From NCBI RefSeq assembly GCF_000255495.1, contig NZ_AHYZ01000183.1:1-64000 (forward strand): DNA of 64,000 nucleotides. The letters are read 5' to 3'. Origin of the DNA: Liquorilactobacillus vini DSM 20605 (GTDB lineage Bacteria > Bacillota > Bacilli > Lactobacillales > Lactobacillaceae). Below, piece after piece: positions 1 to 8,870 of this stretch (position 1 is the stretch's first letter; the number at the start of each line of letters is the position of its first letter). Both the position numbers and the translations under genes were made by a program. The notes below the pieces were generated by a model. That model was not told the DNA's origin. It made no database searches and saw only the letters and a program-made list of their open reading frames with translations.

Positions 1-987
1 TTTAAGTGCTGCTTTGGGGAAAACAAAATGCACCGTAGTTCCTTGCCGCTCAACTGAATTCAACCTGAAATCAATTTCAAGCTGATTGCAAACCTGCTTG
101 ACCAAATATAGTCCCATTCCAGTGGCTGCTTGCTGTTGGCGCCCATTTTTACCCGTAAAACCAGCCTCAAAGACTCGTGGCAAGTCATCACTGCTGATCC
201 CAATTCCGCGATCTTGGATCAACAGCTCACCGTCAACCAGTTTAAATGTCAATTTGGTCTTAGCTGTCGCATATTTTAACGAATTAAAAACGATCTGCTG
301 CAAGCAAAAAGCCAACCATTTGCGATCCGTCAGCAGCTGCTGATTAACCGGCAGCAAAATTTCTGGCTGTAATTGTTTTTGAATAAACAAAATCGAATTA
401 TTTTTGATAATTTCAACTATTAGGGAACGCAAAGAAAAACTGCTAAACTGCAGATCATGATGGAAATCTGCTAGGCGCTCGTAATTGAGTAAGAGTTCCA
501 GCTGATTTTCGATTTGAATTGTCTGCGTCAAAACAAGTTCACTGGCAATTTCAGCATCATTTTCTGCTGCTAATTTCAAAACTGTCAGTGGCAGCTTCAT
601 TTCATGACTCCATAAATTAAAATAAGTTTTACGCTGCTGATCACTCAGCTGCAATTGCTGCAATCTAGTTTCAAAAAGCTCCTGATTGCCCGCTAACACT
701 TGATAATAGACTTGACTCAGTGCTCCGGGTGGCAAGCGTTTAGGCAGTTGATTTTGCTGATTAGCTGTCAAAAGCTGCTGCTGTGCCGAATTTTTACGCC
801 AAAGTCGCCAGAACAGCCACAGTAGAAATGGCGCCCAGGAAAAACGCAGCAAATCGAGTGCTAATTGATTTCGATCATCCTTTAGCCAAACTAAGGCTTG
901 TCCTAAACCAATCAACAATAAATAGGCCACGATTAATGGCAATTGATCCAGCAAGTTTTTCAGCCTAAACAAACTATTCTGTTTCAT
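1..987 (-). CDS. BceS-like sensor histidine kinase (3' end outside window)
   Basis: Membrane sensor kinase expected to phosphorylate the response regulator encoded just upstream. The reading frame is open from the ATG at 987 to the window edge (329 codons). Two hydrophobic segments near residues 13-32 and 48-62 are separated by only a short polar loop, the layout of intramembrane-sensing (BceS-type) kinases. The H-box has the form SHEMKLPL with His near residue 128, and a GxGxG ATP-binding region of the form GMGLYLVK lies near the end. BceS kinases are about 330 residues, so only a few codons are missing. It overlaps the regulator stop by 14 bases. BceS kinases usually work with a BceAB-type peptide-antibiotic transporter, which would lie outside the window. 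Confidence 0.85.
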   Translation of the reverse strand, partial: MKQNSLFRLKNLLDQLPLIVAYLLLIGLGQALVWLKDDRNQLALDLLRFSWAPFLLWLFWRLWRKNSAQQQLLTANQQNQLPKRLPPGALSQVYYQVLAGNQELFETRLQQLQLSDQQRKTYFNLWSHEMKLPLTVLKLAAENDAEIASELVLTQTIQIENQLELLLNYERLADFHHDLQFSSFSLRSLIVEIIKNNSILFIQKQLQPEILLPVNQQLLTDRKWLAFCLQQIVFNSLKYATAKTKLTFKLVDGELLIQDRGIGISSDDLPRVFEAGFTGKNGRQQQAATGMGLYLVKQVCNQLEIDFRLNSVERQGTTVHFVFPKAALK

Positions 988-1663
988 TTTTTTCAATTAG
1001 TCGATAGCCTCGCTTCCGTTCGGTAATGATTCGCTGCTGCAGGTTAGTCGGCATTAATTTTTTGCGTAATCGACTAAGATTGACATTCAGCACATTTTCA
1101 TCAACAAATGCTCCGCCTTGCCATAACTCATTCATGATTTGTGTTTTAGTAACGATTTTACCATGATTTAAGAACAATAATTTTAAAATCACACCCTCAG
1201 TCGGTGTTAATTTAATTTGCACTTTTGAGGTTGCCAAAATATTGGTCAACAAATTCAGCTGATAATTTTCAAACTGCAAATTGTTGGCAGCCACCGGATT
1301 AAGTTGTGTTCGCCGCAGGACTGCCTGAATCTTTGAAAGCAAGACATTAACCGAAAAAGGTTTCGTCAAATAATCATCTGCTCCAAGAGCAATCGCCCGG
1401 ATCGCATTAGGGTCCATGTCAGCAGCTGACAAAAAAATTAACGGGACTTGGGATAACTCACGCAATTTAGCTGTCCAATAAAACCCGTCATATAAGGGCA
1501 AAGTAATATCCATAATTACCAAGTCGGGGCGTTGGTCAATAATTTCCTGGGCAACAATCTTCCAGTTATCAACCGTTATAACTTGATAATTCCACTTATT
1601 CAAGCCCTTGATCAGGCCTTGAATAAGTGCTTGATCATCTTCAACAAGGAAAATTTTTTTCAA
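974..1663 (-). CDS. OmpR-family response regulator, BceR-like
   Basis: DNA-binding response regulator of 229 residues. The receiver domain (about 1-115) has the acidic pocket E8-D9-D10, phospho-acceptor D52 and the conserved KPF lysine loop. A winged-helix Trans_reg_C domain fills residues 130-225. The start codon follows an AAAGGACTTT ribosome binding region. It is translationally coupled to the BceS-like kinase. In Lactobacillus casei a BceRS-type system is known to control dlt and mprF, so the dlt operon 1.5 kb away is a plausible target; that link is inferred. The exact subfamily rests on the partner kinase. Confidence 0.9.
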   Translation of the reverse strand: MKKIFLVEDDQALIQGLIKGLNKWNYQVITVDNWKIVAQEIIDQRPDLVIMDITLPLYDGFYWTAKLRELSQVPLIFLSAADMDPNAIRAIALGADDYLTKPFSVNVLLSKIQAVLRRTQLNPVAANNLQFENYQLNLLTNILATSKVQIKLTPTEGVILKLLFLNHGKIVTKTQIMNELWQGGAFVDENVLNVNLSRLRKKLMPTNLQQRIITERKRGYRLIEKNETE

Positions 1664-1703
1664 AGTCCTTTACCTCTTGTTTGTCATTTTGCTGCAGCTC
1701 AAC

Positions 1704-2768
1704 TTAACTATTGAATTGTACAATAAATAATCCAATATTCAATAGAATCAACAATCCCAAAGCAATCAAATGAAAAACTTTGTGGTTCAGTAAAATAGCA
1801 ATATATTCGCGTAAAAAAGCATTTGGAATAAAAAACTTACTAGTTTTAGCACCAATTCCATCAATCTTCAAACCAACATAACGTGCATAGCCAGCTGCTC
1901 GGAAAGTATGATAATCACTAGTTGAAAAAATACCAGCTGCTAATGGAATCTTTCTTGATTCAAGAATCTCCTTAGAAAACAGCATATTTTCATAAGTATT
2001 ACGCGACTTGGTCTCCGCAATTAGAGTATAAGCTGTCATCCCATGTTTTAGCGCATATGCTTTCATTGCTTGACCCTCAGGCAATTTTTCATCTGCACCT
2101 TGACCACCAGAAAAGATGATTATCGGACGCTTGCCTGTTTTTTCAAATTGCTGATCCCCAAAATCTTTTGCTTTCATGATTCGTGAAGCCAATAGTGGTG
2201 ATACACGTTCACCATTAATTAGACCGGCTCCCAAAACAATAATATATTGCTGGTTCCATTTGGGATGGAACAGCCGCGTAATTAAAAATGAAGTAATAAA
2301 GTTGACTAGCCAAAAAGCAAAGTAACCAACAAATACAGCCATCAATCCCATAACTGCCCATGAAATTCGTGGTGGAAAAATTGCGCGTAAAGCACGCGAA
2401 AAAACTGGGCTCAAAAGAATCGCTAAACCTAAGATCAGTGTCAGCATGTTACTTAAGGTATGACTTTCTTTGCGCCAAACAATAATGGCATTCCACAATA
2501 ACAAGACGCCTAATGATAAATACAAAGCCACAATTGGAACTACAATAACTACCAAAGCAACTAACATTGCGTGTTCTAACCATGGAATCTGACTATAAGT
2601 AATCGTTAAAGCAAGTGCTGCCCCTAATAATAACAAGCTTAGATTTCCTAAGATCCCGTTAAGTAAGCGAAATTTATTCCGCTTTAAACTGAAAGCCAAG
2701 CCGCCAAAAAAAAACAAAAAAATCAACCAAGCTAAAATAACAAAACTTATTCCTGCGTTAATTTGCAT
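1704..2768 (-). CDS. YdcF/SanA/ElyC family (DUF218) membrane protein
   Basis: Integral membrane protein of 354 residues. About five or six hydrophobic helices occupy residues 1-175, a DUF218 domain follows (about 175-320), and a last helix lies at 330-350. The domain shows IIVLGAG, a PIIIFSGGQG motif, an EGQAM helix and the SRNTYENM motif typical of the family. Members such as SanA and ElyC are linked to envelope integrity or polysaccharide metabolism, but the reaction is not settled. It ends 40 bases before the BceR-like gene and may be co-transcribed with it. The ATG is preceded by a weak AAAGGGG site. Confidence 0.85.
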   Translation of the reverse strand: MQINAGISFVILAWLIFLFFFGGLAFSLKRNKFRLLNGILGNLSLLLLGAALALTITYSQIPWLEHAMLVALVVIVVPIVALYLSLGVLLLWNAIIVWRKESHTLSNMLTLILGLAILLSPVFSRALRAIFPPRISWAVMGLMAVFVGYFAFWLVNFITSFLITRLFHPKWNQQYIIVLGAGLINGERVSPLLASRIMKAKDFGDQQFEKTGKRPIIIFSGGQGADEKLPEGQAMKAYALKHGMTAYTLIAETKSRNTYENMLFSKEILESRKIPLAAGIFSTSDYHTFRAAGYARYVGLKIDGIGAKTSKFFIPNAFLREYIAILLNHKVFHLIALGLLILLNIGLFIVQFNS

Positions 2769-2842
2769 CCTTTAAACCCCTTTATAATTGAATACTATCG
2801 TTATTTTACCATTATCCATTTGTTAAGCAGTAATTTTTTTAT

Positions 2843-2871
2843 TTGACCAACGTAATAATTAATGCGATACT
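2843..2871 (+). promoter_or_regulatory. Promoter of the small RNA
   Basis: TTGACC at 2843-2848 and GATACT at 2866-2871 are separated by 17 bases. This is a good sigma-A match that would start a transcript near 2878, just ahead of a structured segment with no open reading frame. Confidence 0.6.
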
Positions 2872-2875
2872 ATTA

Positions 2876-2981
2876 ACGGTGCCAAACCATGGTATAGGAA
2901 AGTGATCGGCGCAGTAATGCGTTCGGAAGGTCGCTGCACTTTACCGCAGACCAGATTGAATTTTCAATCTGGTCTTTTTTT
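2876..2981 (+). ncRNA. Candidate structured small RNA or leader ending in a terminator
   Basis: This stretch of about 100 nt has its own promoter and a perfect terminator. AAAGTG near 2900 can pair with CACTTT near 2940, with further GGT/ACC pairing. Inside lies a small hairpin CGCA-GTAA-TGCG with a GNRA loop. No protein is encoded. The GC-rich core stands out from the AT-rich flanks. I do not recognise it as SRP RNA, 6S RNA or any riboswitch class I know. It could be an independent small RNA or an attenuating leader for dltXABCD, whose own promoter-like region lies further downstream. Confidence 0.45.
2948..2981 (+). terminator. Intrinsic terminator of the small RNA
   Basis: A 13-bp perfect stem (AGACCAGATTGAA with its complement) with a two-base loop is followed by seven T residues. 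Confidence 0.85.
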
Positions 2982-3010
2982 GACCTGAAGACCTCAAGTT
3001 TAAACTTTCT

Positions 3011-3049
3011 TCACAATTTCTCTCACAAAAATTCACAAATTCTTCAAAT
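3011..3049 (+). promoter_or_regulatory. Direct-repeat operator array upstream of dltX
   Basis: Half-sites TCACAA at 3011, 3023 and 3033, plus TCAAAT at 3044, are spaced 12, 10 and 11 bases. This is the roughly one-turn spacing typical of OmpR-family regulators. They lie about 105-145 bases before the dltX start and about 70-105 bases before a TATACT -10-like hexamer at 3117-3122. The nearby BceR-like regulator is a candidate binder, by inference. Confidence 0.45.
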
Positions 3050-3153
3050 TTAGTAAAGATAGCTAATCTTTGCTTAAGTTACGATCATTCCTGTTTTAAA
3101 AACGTTTTCAAAATTTTATACTGAAACAAGCTTGTAACAAAGGAGTCATGATT

Positions 3154-3291
3154 ATGAAAAAAATACTTCACCATCCAGTTATGGACTTTTTGCTCAAAAC
3201 AGTATTTTACTTTGCTATTTTACTATTTTTGCTTTATCTTTACGGATATTTTGGTGCTGGACAGGAACCATTTATCTATAACGAATTTTAA
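3154..3291 (+). CDS. dltX: DltX, small membrane protein of the D-alanylation system
   Basis: A 45-residue protein with one transmembrane helix (about residues 12-32). Its conserved C-terminal end FIYNEF is the DltX signature. DltX is needed for D-alanyl transfer to teichoic acids, associating with the membrane machinery DltB/DltD. Start: ATG at 3154, after an AGGAG at 3141. It lies 21 bases upstream of dltA, in the canonical first position of the operon. Length fits the family (about 45-50). Confidence 0.93.
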   Translation: MKKILHHPVMDFLLKTVFYFAILLFLLYLYGYFGAGQEPFIYNEF

Positions 3292-3312
3292 TGACAGTTT
3301 GGGGGAATTTTA

Positions 3313-4839
3313 ATGACAAAAACACTTGTCACTAAACTAATCAATGCATTACAAACAAATGATCAAAGGATTGTTTACACTGAGCAGCAAAAAAGTCATA
3401 CCTATCGTGAACTAAAAGCAAAGGTTTTTAGTTTTGCTGCTTTTTTAACAACTAATTATCCTAATTCACGACCAATTTTGGTTTTTGGTGACCACCAATT
3501 TGAGATGATCGTTGCTTTTTTAGGTTGTGCCTTAACTGGTCATCCCTATATTCCAGTCGACTCAGCATCTGGAATTGAACGGATTAAATCAATTTTAACG
3601 ACTGCTGATCCACAGATAGTTCTGCTGATCAGTGACTTCCCTTTTTCGCAAATATATCTTGAGAATCAGTTAGTGATTGATGATCAACAATTGCAAAAAA
3701 TTTTTCAGCAATCGAAAAATACTTTTCAACCGAAAGAAATTGTTGAAAAGACGCCCTTTTATATTCTCTTTACTTCTGGCACAACCGGTTCACCAAAGGG
3801 GGTCCCAATCAGCCATGCAAACCTGAATTTGTTTTTAGAATGGCTATTAAGCCCAACATTTTCAATTCCTAAAAAAGCCAATTTTCTGGGTCAAGTTCCT
3901 TATTCTTTTGATGTTTCAAACATGTATTGGCTGCCAGCAATCTTACGTGGTGGTACGATCAAAGCTCTTTTTCATCAAGAAGTCGAAAACTTTGCCTATC
4001 TATTCCAGCAACTGCCGCAACTGGACTTAGATGTTTTTGTCGGAACACCTTCGTTAGCTGAAATGTTGTTATTGTCATCAGACTTTTGCCAAGCAAAAAT
4101 GCCAGCTTTAAAATTATTCCTCCTCTGCGGCGAAGAATTGACCGTCAAATTAGCGACCAAACTAACTAATCGGTTCCCACAAAGCCGAATCTTTAACACT
4201 TACGGTCCTACTGAAGCCACGGTTGCAGTTAGCGCTTGGCAAGTTCAACCAGAAAAGCTTTCAACTGTTAAGCGACTTCCATTAGGGATCGCTGAGCCAC
4301 AAGTTAAATTGTTGGTCTGGAACGATCACCAATTGCCAGTTCCAACTGGCGAACCAGGAGAAATTATCATCAGCGGACCATGTGTTTCGACTGGCTATCT
4401 TAATAATCCATCAAAAACCAAGGCTGCTTTTTTCACTTTAAATGATCAACCAGCTTATCGTACTGGCGACTTAGGTTATTTTGATCAATCCGGACTTTTG
4501 AATTACCTAGGCCGCAAAGATTTTCAAATCAAATTGCATGGTTTTCGCATCGAGCTCGATGAAGTTCGAGCAGCACTTGAGCAAAGCAGCGTCGTTAAGC
4601 AAGCCGTTGCGGTTCCCAAATACGGCTCTGATCAACGGCCCAGCCACCTGATTGGCTTAATTATTCCAGCCGATTTAACAACTGATCATCAATCGCTAAT
4701 CGAGCAGATCCGCCAAGAGCTGTCAGGTAAGATCATGCCTTACATGCTGCCAAGTCAATTTATTTTCCAGAAAAGCTTTCCGTTGTCACCGAATGGAAAA
4801 ATCGATGTGAAACGATTGATCAAGGAGGTCAACTCTTGA
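3313..4839 (+). CDS. dltA: D-alanine--D-alanyl carrier protein ligase
   Basis: Cytoplasmic adenylate-forming enzyme (508 residues) that activates D-alanine with ATP and loads it on the DltC phosphopantetheine arm. The ANL-family P-loop FTSGTTGSPKG is near residues 152-162. The A5 motif NTYGPTE, the TGD motif and the C-terminal GFRIELDE hinge follow. The catalytic lysine in NGKID is near the end. The start ATG is preceded by GGGGGA. The stop overlaps the dltB start, so the two are translationally coupled. Confidence 0.96.
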   Translation: MTKTLVTKLINALQTNDQRIVYTEQQKSHTYRELKAKVFSFAAFLTTNYPNSRPILVFGDHQFEMIVAFLGCALTGHPYIPVDSASGIERIKSILTTADPQIVLLISDFPFSQIYLENQLVIDDQQLQKIFQQSKNTFQPKEIVEKTPFYILFTSGTTGSPKGVPISHANLNLFLEWLLSPTFSIPKKANFLGQVPYSFDVSNMYWLPAILRGGTIKALFHQEVENFAYLFQQLPQLDLDVFVGTPSLAEMLLLSSDFCQAKMPALKLFLLCGEELTVKLATKLTNRFPQSRIFNTYGPTEATVAVSAWQVQPEKLSTVKRLPLGIAEPQVKLLVWNDHQLPVPTGEPGEIIISGPCVSTGYLNNPSKTKAAFFTLNDQPAYRTGDLGYFDQSGLLNYLGRKDFQIKLHGFRIELDEVRAALEQSSVVKQAVAVPKYGSDQRPSHLIGLIIPADLTTDHQSLIEQIRQELSGKIMPYMLPSQFIFQKSFPLSPNGKIDVKRLIKEVNS

Positions 4840-6071
4840 CAAGCTTTTTAACTAATCTGCCGAACTTGAAAGTTTATGGCACACCAACTTATTTTATTTA
4901 TTTATTGTTAGCGATCCTGCCGTTAGGAATCAGCCTTTACTATGGGAAACGATTGGTTAAATATGAATTTTTGGTCAATCTTGTCTTTTTGTTTTTAATG
5001 TTTGACGGCCAAAGTTTCCCTCAATTGCTGGCCTTGCTTGGCTTTTTATGCTGGCAGACTTTGATAGTTAAATTTTACCTTAACTATCGGCGACAAGCCA
5101 ACCAAAGCAGCGTTTTCTACTTAGCAGTCTTTTTATCACTGCTACCCTTAGTCATTATCAAGGTTACTCCCGCCTTGATTGGACAAAATTCAATCATTGG
5201 TTTTCTAGGAATCAGTTATTTGACTTTTAGAGCTACGGGAACAGTCATTGAAACACGTGATGGAATGATTCAGGAAATTAAGACTTATCATTTCATTCGT
5301 TTCCTGGCTTTTATGCCAGCATTAACTTCTGGCCCAATCGACCGTTTTCGACGTTTTGAAAAAGACTATCAACAACTGCCGTCACGTCAAGAATATTTGC
5401 AAATGGTTGCCAAAGCGGTTAATTATTTGTTTCTTGGTTTCCTGTACAAATTCATCTTGGCTTATTACCTTGGAAGTCGTTTACTGCCAATTCTTGAAAA
5501 GCAGGCACTCTTCTATAGCCCACACTTTACCTGGTATTTGGTTGGCGTGATGTACGTCTATAGTTTAGATTTATTCTTTGACTTTGCCGGCTATTCATTA
5601 TTTGCAGTTGCTATTAGTTATTTAATGGGCGTTAAAACCCCAATGAACTTTAATCAACCATTTATTTCCAAAAATATCAAAGAATTCTGGAATCGCTGGC
5701 ATATGACATTGTCATTTTGGTTTCGCGACTATATCTTCATGCGCTTCGTCTTTATGGCAACTAAGAAGAAATGGATTAAAAACCGGCATTTGCTGTCCTC
5801 ACTCGGCTATTTACTGAATATGCTGATCATGGGTTGTTGGCACGGTTTAACCTGGTATTACATTCTTTATGGGTTAATGCATGGTTTAGGCTTAGTTGTC
5901 AATGATTGGTGGCTAAGATATAAAAAGCAACATCTTAAATGGCTGCCACATAATAAGTTAACCACTGGGATTGCAATTTTTGTCACTTTTAATTTTGTAA
6001 TGTTGAGTTTCTTGTTATTCTCTGGTTTTTTGAATCAATTTTGGTTTGGTTCTCACATTTTAAACAAATAA
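4836..6071 (+). CDS. dltB: D-alanyl transfer protein DltB (MBOAT family)
   Basis: Polytopic membrane O-acyltransferase of 411 residues that moves the D-alanyl group across the membrane. MBOAT signatures are visible: NFNQPFISKNIKEFWNRWHM, then CWHGLTWYY carrying the conserved catalytic histidine. About 11 hydrophobic helices are present. The start is a TTG sharing bases with the dltA stop (TTGA at 4836-4839). An AAGGAGG at 4823-4829 supports this start. Confidence 0.95.
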   Translation: MTSFLTNLPNLKVYGTPTYFIYLLLAILPLGISLYYGKRLVKYEFLVNLVFLFLMFDGQSFPQLLALLGFLCWQTLIVKFYLNYRRQANQSSVFYLAVFLSLLPLVIIKVTPALIGQNSIIGFLGISYLTFRATGTVIETRDGMIQEIKTYHFIRFLAFMPALTSGPIDRFRRFEKDYQQLPSRQEYLQMVAKAVNYLFLGFLYKFILAYYLGSRLLPILEKQALFYSPHFTWYLVGVMYVYSLDLFFDFAGYSLFAVAISYLMGVKTPMNFNQPFISKNIKEFWNRWHMTLSFWFRDYIFMRFVFMATKKKWIKNRHLLSSLGYLLNMLIMGCWHGLTWYYILYGLMHGLGLVVNDWWLRYKKQHLKWLPHNKLTTGIAIFVTFNFVMLSFLLFSGFLNQFWFGSHILNK

Positions 6072-6090
6072 AAGAAAGTAGGGATTTTTA

Positions 6091-6336
6091 ATGGATTTAG
6101 AGGAAAAAGTAATTAAAATTTTGGCTGATGTAACTGCTAATGATGAAGCAGAAGTTAAAGCAATGGGCGATCAGGATCTTTTCAAAAGTGGTTTTTTAGA
6201 TTCGATGGCTACGGTTGAACTATTAGTAACTTTACAAGATGAATTGGGAATTAATGTACCAGTTTCAGAATTTGATCGGCAGCAGTGGAACACGATTACC
6301 AAAATCTGTAATCAAATAAAGGAGTTACAAAAGTGA
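6091..6336 (+). CDS. dltC: D-alanyl carrier protein
   Basis: Acyl-carrier-like protein of 81 residues that receives D-alanine from DltA. The phosphopantetheine attachment site is Ser38 in the motif GFLDSMATV, where the family has F(L)DSxxxV. The acidic helical composition fits. It lies 19 bases after dltB. Its TGA overlaps the dltD start codon. Confidence 0.95.
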   Translation: MDLEEKVIKILADVTANDEAEVKAMGDQDLFKSGFLDSMATVELLVTLQDELGINVPVSEFDRQQWNTITKICNQIKELQK

Positions 6337-7625
6337 AAACAAAACATTTGCTTTGGCAGATCTTTGGTCCTGTACTACTAGCAGTCTTATTAATAGCAAT
6401 CTTGCTTAGTCTGCCGATCCATTACCGGAAAGTTTCTGCTCAGGAAATGCGAAAAGCCGCTGTTTCACTTGACACGGCAACTTTTAAAAATCAGTTTCTC
6501 AAGCAGAAAGCCCTGCAGAATAAAAAAGTCAATTACGTCCCTTTTTTTGGTTCAAGTGAGCTGGAACGCATGGATGAATTTCATCCTTCAGTCATGTCGG
6601 CTAAATATTATAATTATCGACCTTTCCTTTTGGGGAAAAAAGGTGCCCAGTCACTGCCGCAATTTTTAGCTATGGAAACCATTTTACCAGAACTGAAAAA
6701 TCGTAAAGTTGTTTTTATTATCTCACCGCAATGGTTTGTTAAACAAGGGATCAGTCCTGCTGCCTTCAAATATTACAATGGCAGTTTGGCTGATTTGACT
6801 TGGCTTAAGCAGGCTAATCCCCATTCGGCTTATGATCGTTATTTGGCTCAACGCTTAATAACTCTGTTAGGGTCCAACGATGAAGTCTCCCAGTTAGCGG
6901 CCAAAATTGCTCAAGGACACCAGCTAAGTAGTCTCGATCAGCAACTGATCAGTGTCCAACATAATTTTTTATGGCATGAGGATGAATTATTCTCACGCTT
7001 TCGACCAGATGACAATTACTTAAACCGGATCAAGCCGCGCCTGAATAATCTGCCAACTAAATATAATTATCAAAAATTGCAAACTATGGCCCAGGCTGAC
7101 GGGCAAAAGCACAGTACCAACAATCATTTTCGAATTCTTAATAAATTTTATGCACAACGGGTCAAGCCACATTACAAACTGTTGGCCGGTGCAGAAAAGC
7201 ATTTCAGTTATTTGCAATCACCGGAGTATGCTGATTTAGAACTTGTTTTACATCAGCTGGCTAAACAGCATACGCAAGTCTTATTCATGATTCAGCCAGT
7301 TAATACTAAATGGACTGCTTATACCAAATTAAGCCTACCGATGTATTATCGTTCCGTTGCCAAAATCAAATTTCAATTGCGACAACAAGGCTTCGATCAG
7401 ATTGCTGACTATTCACACGATGGCTCAATCCCTTATTTTATGCAAGATACGATCCATATTGGTTGGCTGGGTTGGGTCAAATTCAACCATCGTGTTAACA
7501 GTTTTATCCAAACTAAGCAGCCAGCTGTCCATTATCATTTAAAAAAGCAATTCTTAAGTCGCAAATGGCAGCAGTTAAAACCTGATCAACAGAACCTACA
7601 GCGGTTTGCAAGCCAGATTAACTAA
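6333..7625 (+). CDS. dltD: D-alanyl transfer protein DltD
   Basis: Membrane-anchored extracytoplasmic protein of 430 residues that completes transfer of D-alanine to teichoic acid. An N-terminal helix (about 5-26) anchors it. The GDSL/SGNH-like serine lies in FFGSSEL (Ser74/Ser75), and the C-terminal D-T-I-H motif supplies the Asp and His of the triad. The start is GTG at 6333, sharing GTGA with the dltC stop and preceded by AAGGAG. The length matches DltD (about 420-430). Confidence 0.95.
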   Translation: MKTKHLLWQIFGPVLLAVLLIAILLSLPIHYRKVSAQEMRKAAVSLDTATFKNQFLKQKALQNKKVNYVPFFGSSELERMDEFHPSVMSAKYYNYRPFLLGKKGAQSLPQFLAMETILPELKNRKVVFIISPQWFVKQGISPAAFKYYNGSLADLTWLKQANPHSAYDRYLAQRLITLLGSNDEVSQLAAKIAQGHQLSSLDQQLISVQHNFLWHEDELFSRFRPDDNYLNRIKPRLNNLPTKYNYQKLQTMAQADGQKHSTNNHFRILNKFYAQRVKPHYKLLAGAEKHFSYLQSPEYADLELVLHQLAKQHTQVLFMIQPVNTKWTAYTKLSLPMYYRSVAKIKFQLRQQGFDQIADYSHDGSIPYFMQDTIHIGWLGWVKFNHRVNSFIQTKQPAVHYHLKKQFLSRKWQQLKPDQQNLQRFASQIN

Positions 7626-7646
7626 CTTTAAGGGAATTGATGACAA

Positions 7647-8786
7647 ATGAAGAAGAAACTTTTATGGGGTCCATTGATCCTCATAGCTTTGGGATTAATA
7701 ATTTTTGGTGGTTACCTAGTGCAAAGAAAACTAAAAACTAACCAAGCAAATGTGACTGCTGTAAAAAAAACTAAAACCAAGACGTCGGTGTTTAATCACG
7801 TAAATCAGCCAATTGATCACCTTAACTCGATTCAAAGGAAAACAGTTGCCAAATTATTAACTGATACTCACTTCAGTGGAACCTGTCTGCTGGTTAGAAA
7901 TGGAAAAATTACTTTTTTAAAAGCCTTTGGCCAAGCTAATCTTAAAACCGATCAACCTAATCAGATAACTACTGGTTACCCAATAAACTCAGTTCAAAAA
8001 TCGTTGACTGGTTATCTGATTATGCGTCTGGTTTTACAGCACAAATTGAACTTAAACCAGAAAGTAGGTGCATTTTATCCTAAAATTCCTGGTGGAAAAA
8101 CTATCACTTTGCGAGAAATGCTCAATATGTGTTCAAGCTATCGTTTGCTTAAGCCCCTGAAACATCCAGCGAATGATCAGCAAGTAATCAATTATGATTT
8201 AGCTCATTTAAGTTATACGCCAGCCAAGATTGGTAAATATGATTACCAAGAAATCAATTATGTTTTGCTAGCTGGGATTGCTGAAAAACTGACCAAAACC
8301 AGTTATCAGCAATTAATTAATAAAGATTTGGTTCAGCCGTTGAATTTGGATCAAACAGGATTTTTATCAGTCAAAAGGGATCGCCAGCTACCAGTTGGAT
8401 ATACAATTAGCAACAATTCTCAGTCAATTGCCCAAAAAATTCAGCCGGCTGTCATCAGTAATGAATTAGGTGCAAGTAATATGTATATGTCAGCCCTAGA
8501 TGTTTACCGCGTACAAGCTGCTTTAAGAAACGGCCAATTGCTGCCTGAAAAAGATGACCTCTATCTTTATTTGCAGACGCCGCATGATCCTTATACTGCT
8601 GGTATGTATCCAACACCGCAATACGATCGACTACATGGGATCGGTTTTGGCTTTGAAAGCAGCGTTGCCATTTCAAATAATGGCAAAAATGCTGTCGTTT
8701 TGCTTAGTAATCACTGGAACTCACACGCTATGATTCAAAACACGCTCCTGTCACAACTATATCAGCAAATTACAAACAATTTTTAA
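7647..8786 (+). CDS. Serine hydrolase of the beta-lactamase/PBP fold, possible DltE-like D-alanyl esterase
   Basis: Exported or membrane-anchored hydrolase of 379 residues. A helix at 5-25 is followed by a lysine-rich linker and a class C beta-lactamase fold. The nucleophile motif SxxK reads S115-V-Q-K118. The Y-x-N motif reads Y200-Q-E, so the usual Asn is replaced. No clear KTG motif is seen. It follows dltD by 21 bases and ends before the operon terminator. In Lactiplantibacillus plantarum a protein of this fold beside dlt (PbpX2/DltE) removes D-alanine from lipoteichoic acid, and here the gene lies at the other end of the operon. A DD-carboxypeptidase is the alternative. Confidence 0.75.
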   Translation: MKKKLLWGPLILIALGLIIFGGYLVQRKLKTNQANVTAVKKTKTKTSVFNHVNQPIDHLNSIQRKTVAKLLTDTHFSGTCLLVRNGKITFLKAFGQANLKTDQPNQITTGYPINSVQKSLTGYLIMRLVLQHKLNLNQKVGAFYPKIPGGKTITLREMLNMCSSYRLLKPLKHPANDQQVINYDLAHLSYTPAKIGKYDYQEINYVLLAGIAEKLTKTSYQQLINKDLVQPLNLDQTGFLSVKRDRQLPVGYTISNNSQSIAQKIQPAVISNELGASNMYMSALDVYRVQAALRNGQLLPEKDDLYLYLQTPHDPYTAGMYPTPQYDRLHGIGFGFESSVAISNNGKNAVVLLSNHWNSHAMIQNTLLSQLYQQITNNF

Positions 8787-8830
8787 GCCAAACAACTAAT
8801 TTTACTTTTAATCGTCCATTTTGCCGAATA

Positions 8831-8870
8831 AAAAGCAGTCACAGTCAACAAATTGTGGCTGTTTTTCTTA
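8831..8870 (+). terminator. Terminator of the dlt operon
   Basis: The stem CAGTCACA/TGTGGCTG, with flanking A/T pairing and a T5 run, lies 50 bases after the last gene of the operon. Confidence 0.8.

Noticed and set aside
2876-2981. SRP (4.5S) RNA because of a GGAAGG segment
   Set aside because: The conserved AGCAGCC-type asymmetric loop and its partner strand are missing, and the pairing differs.
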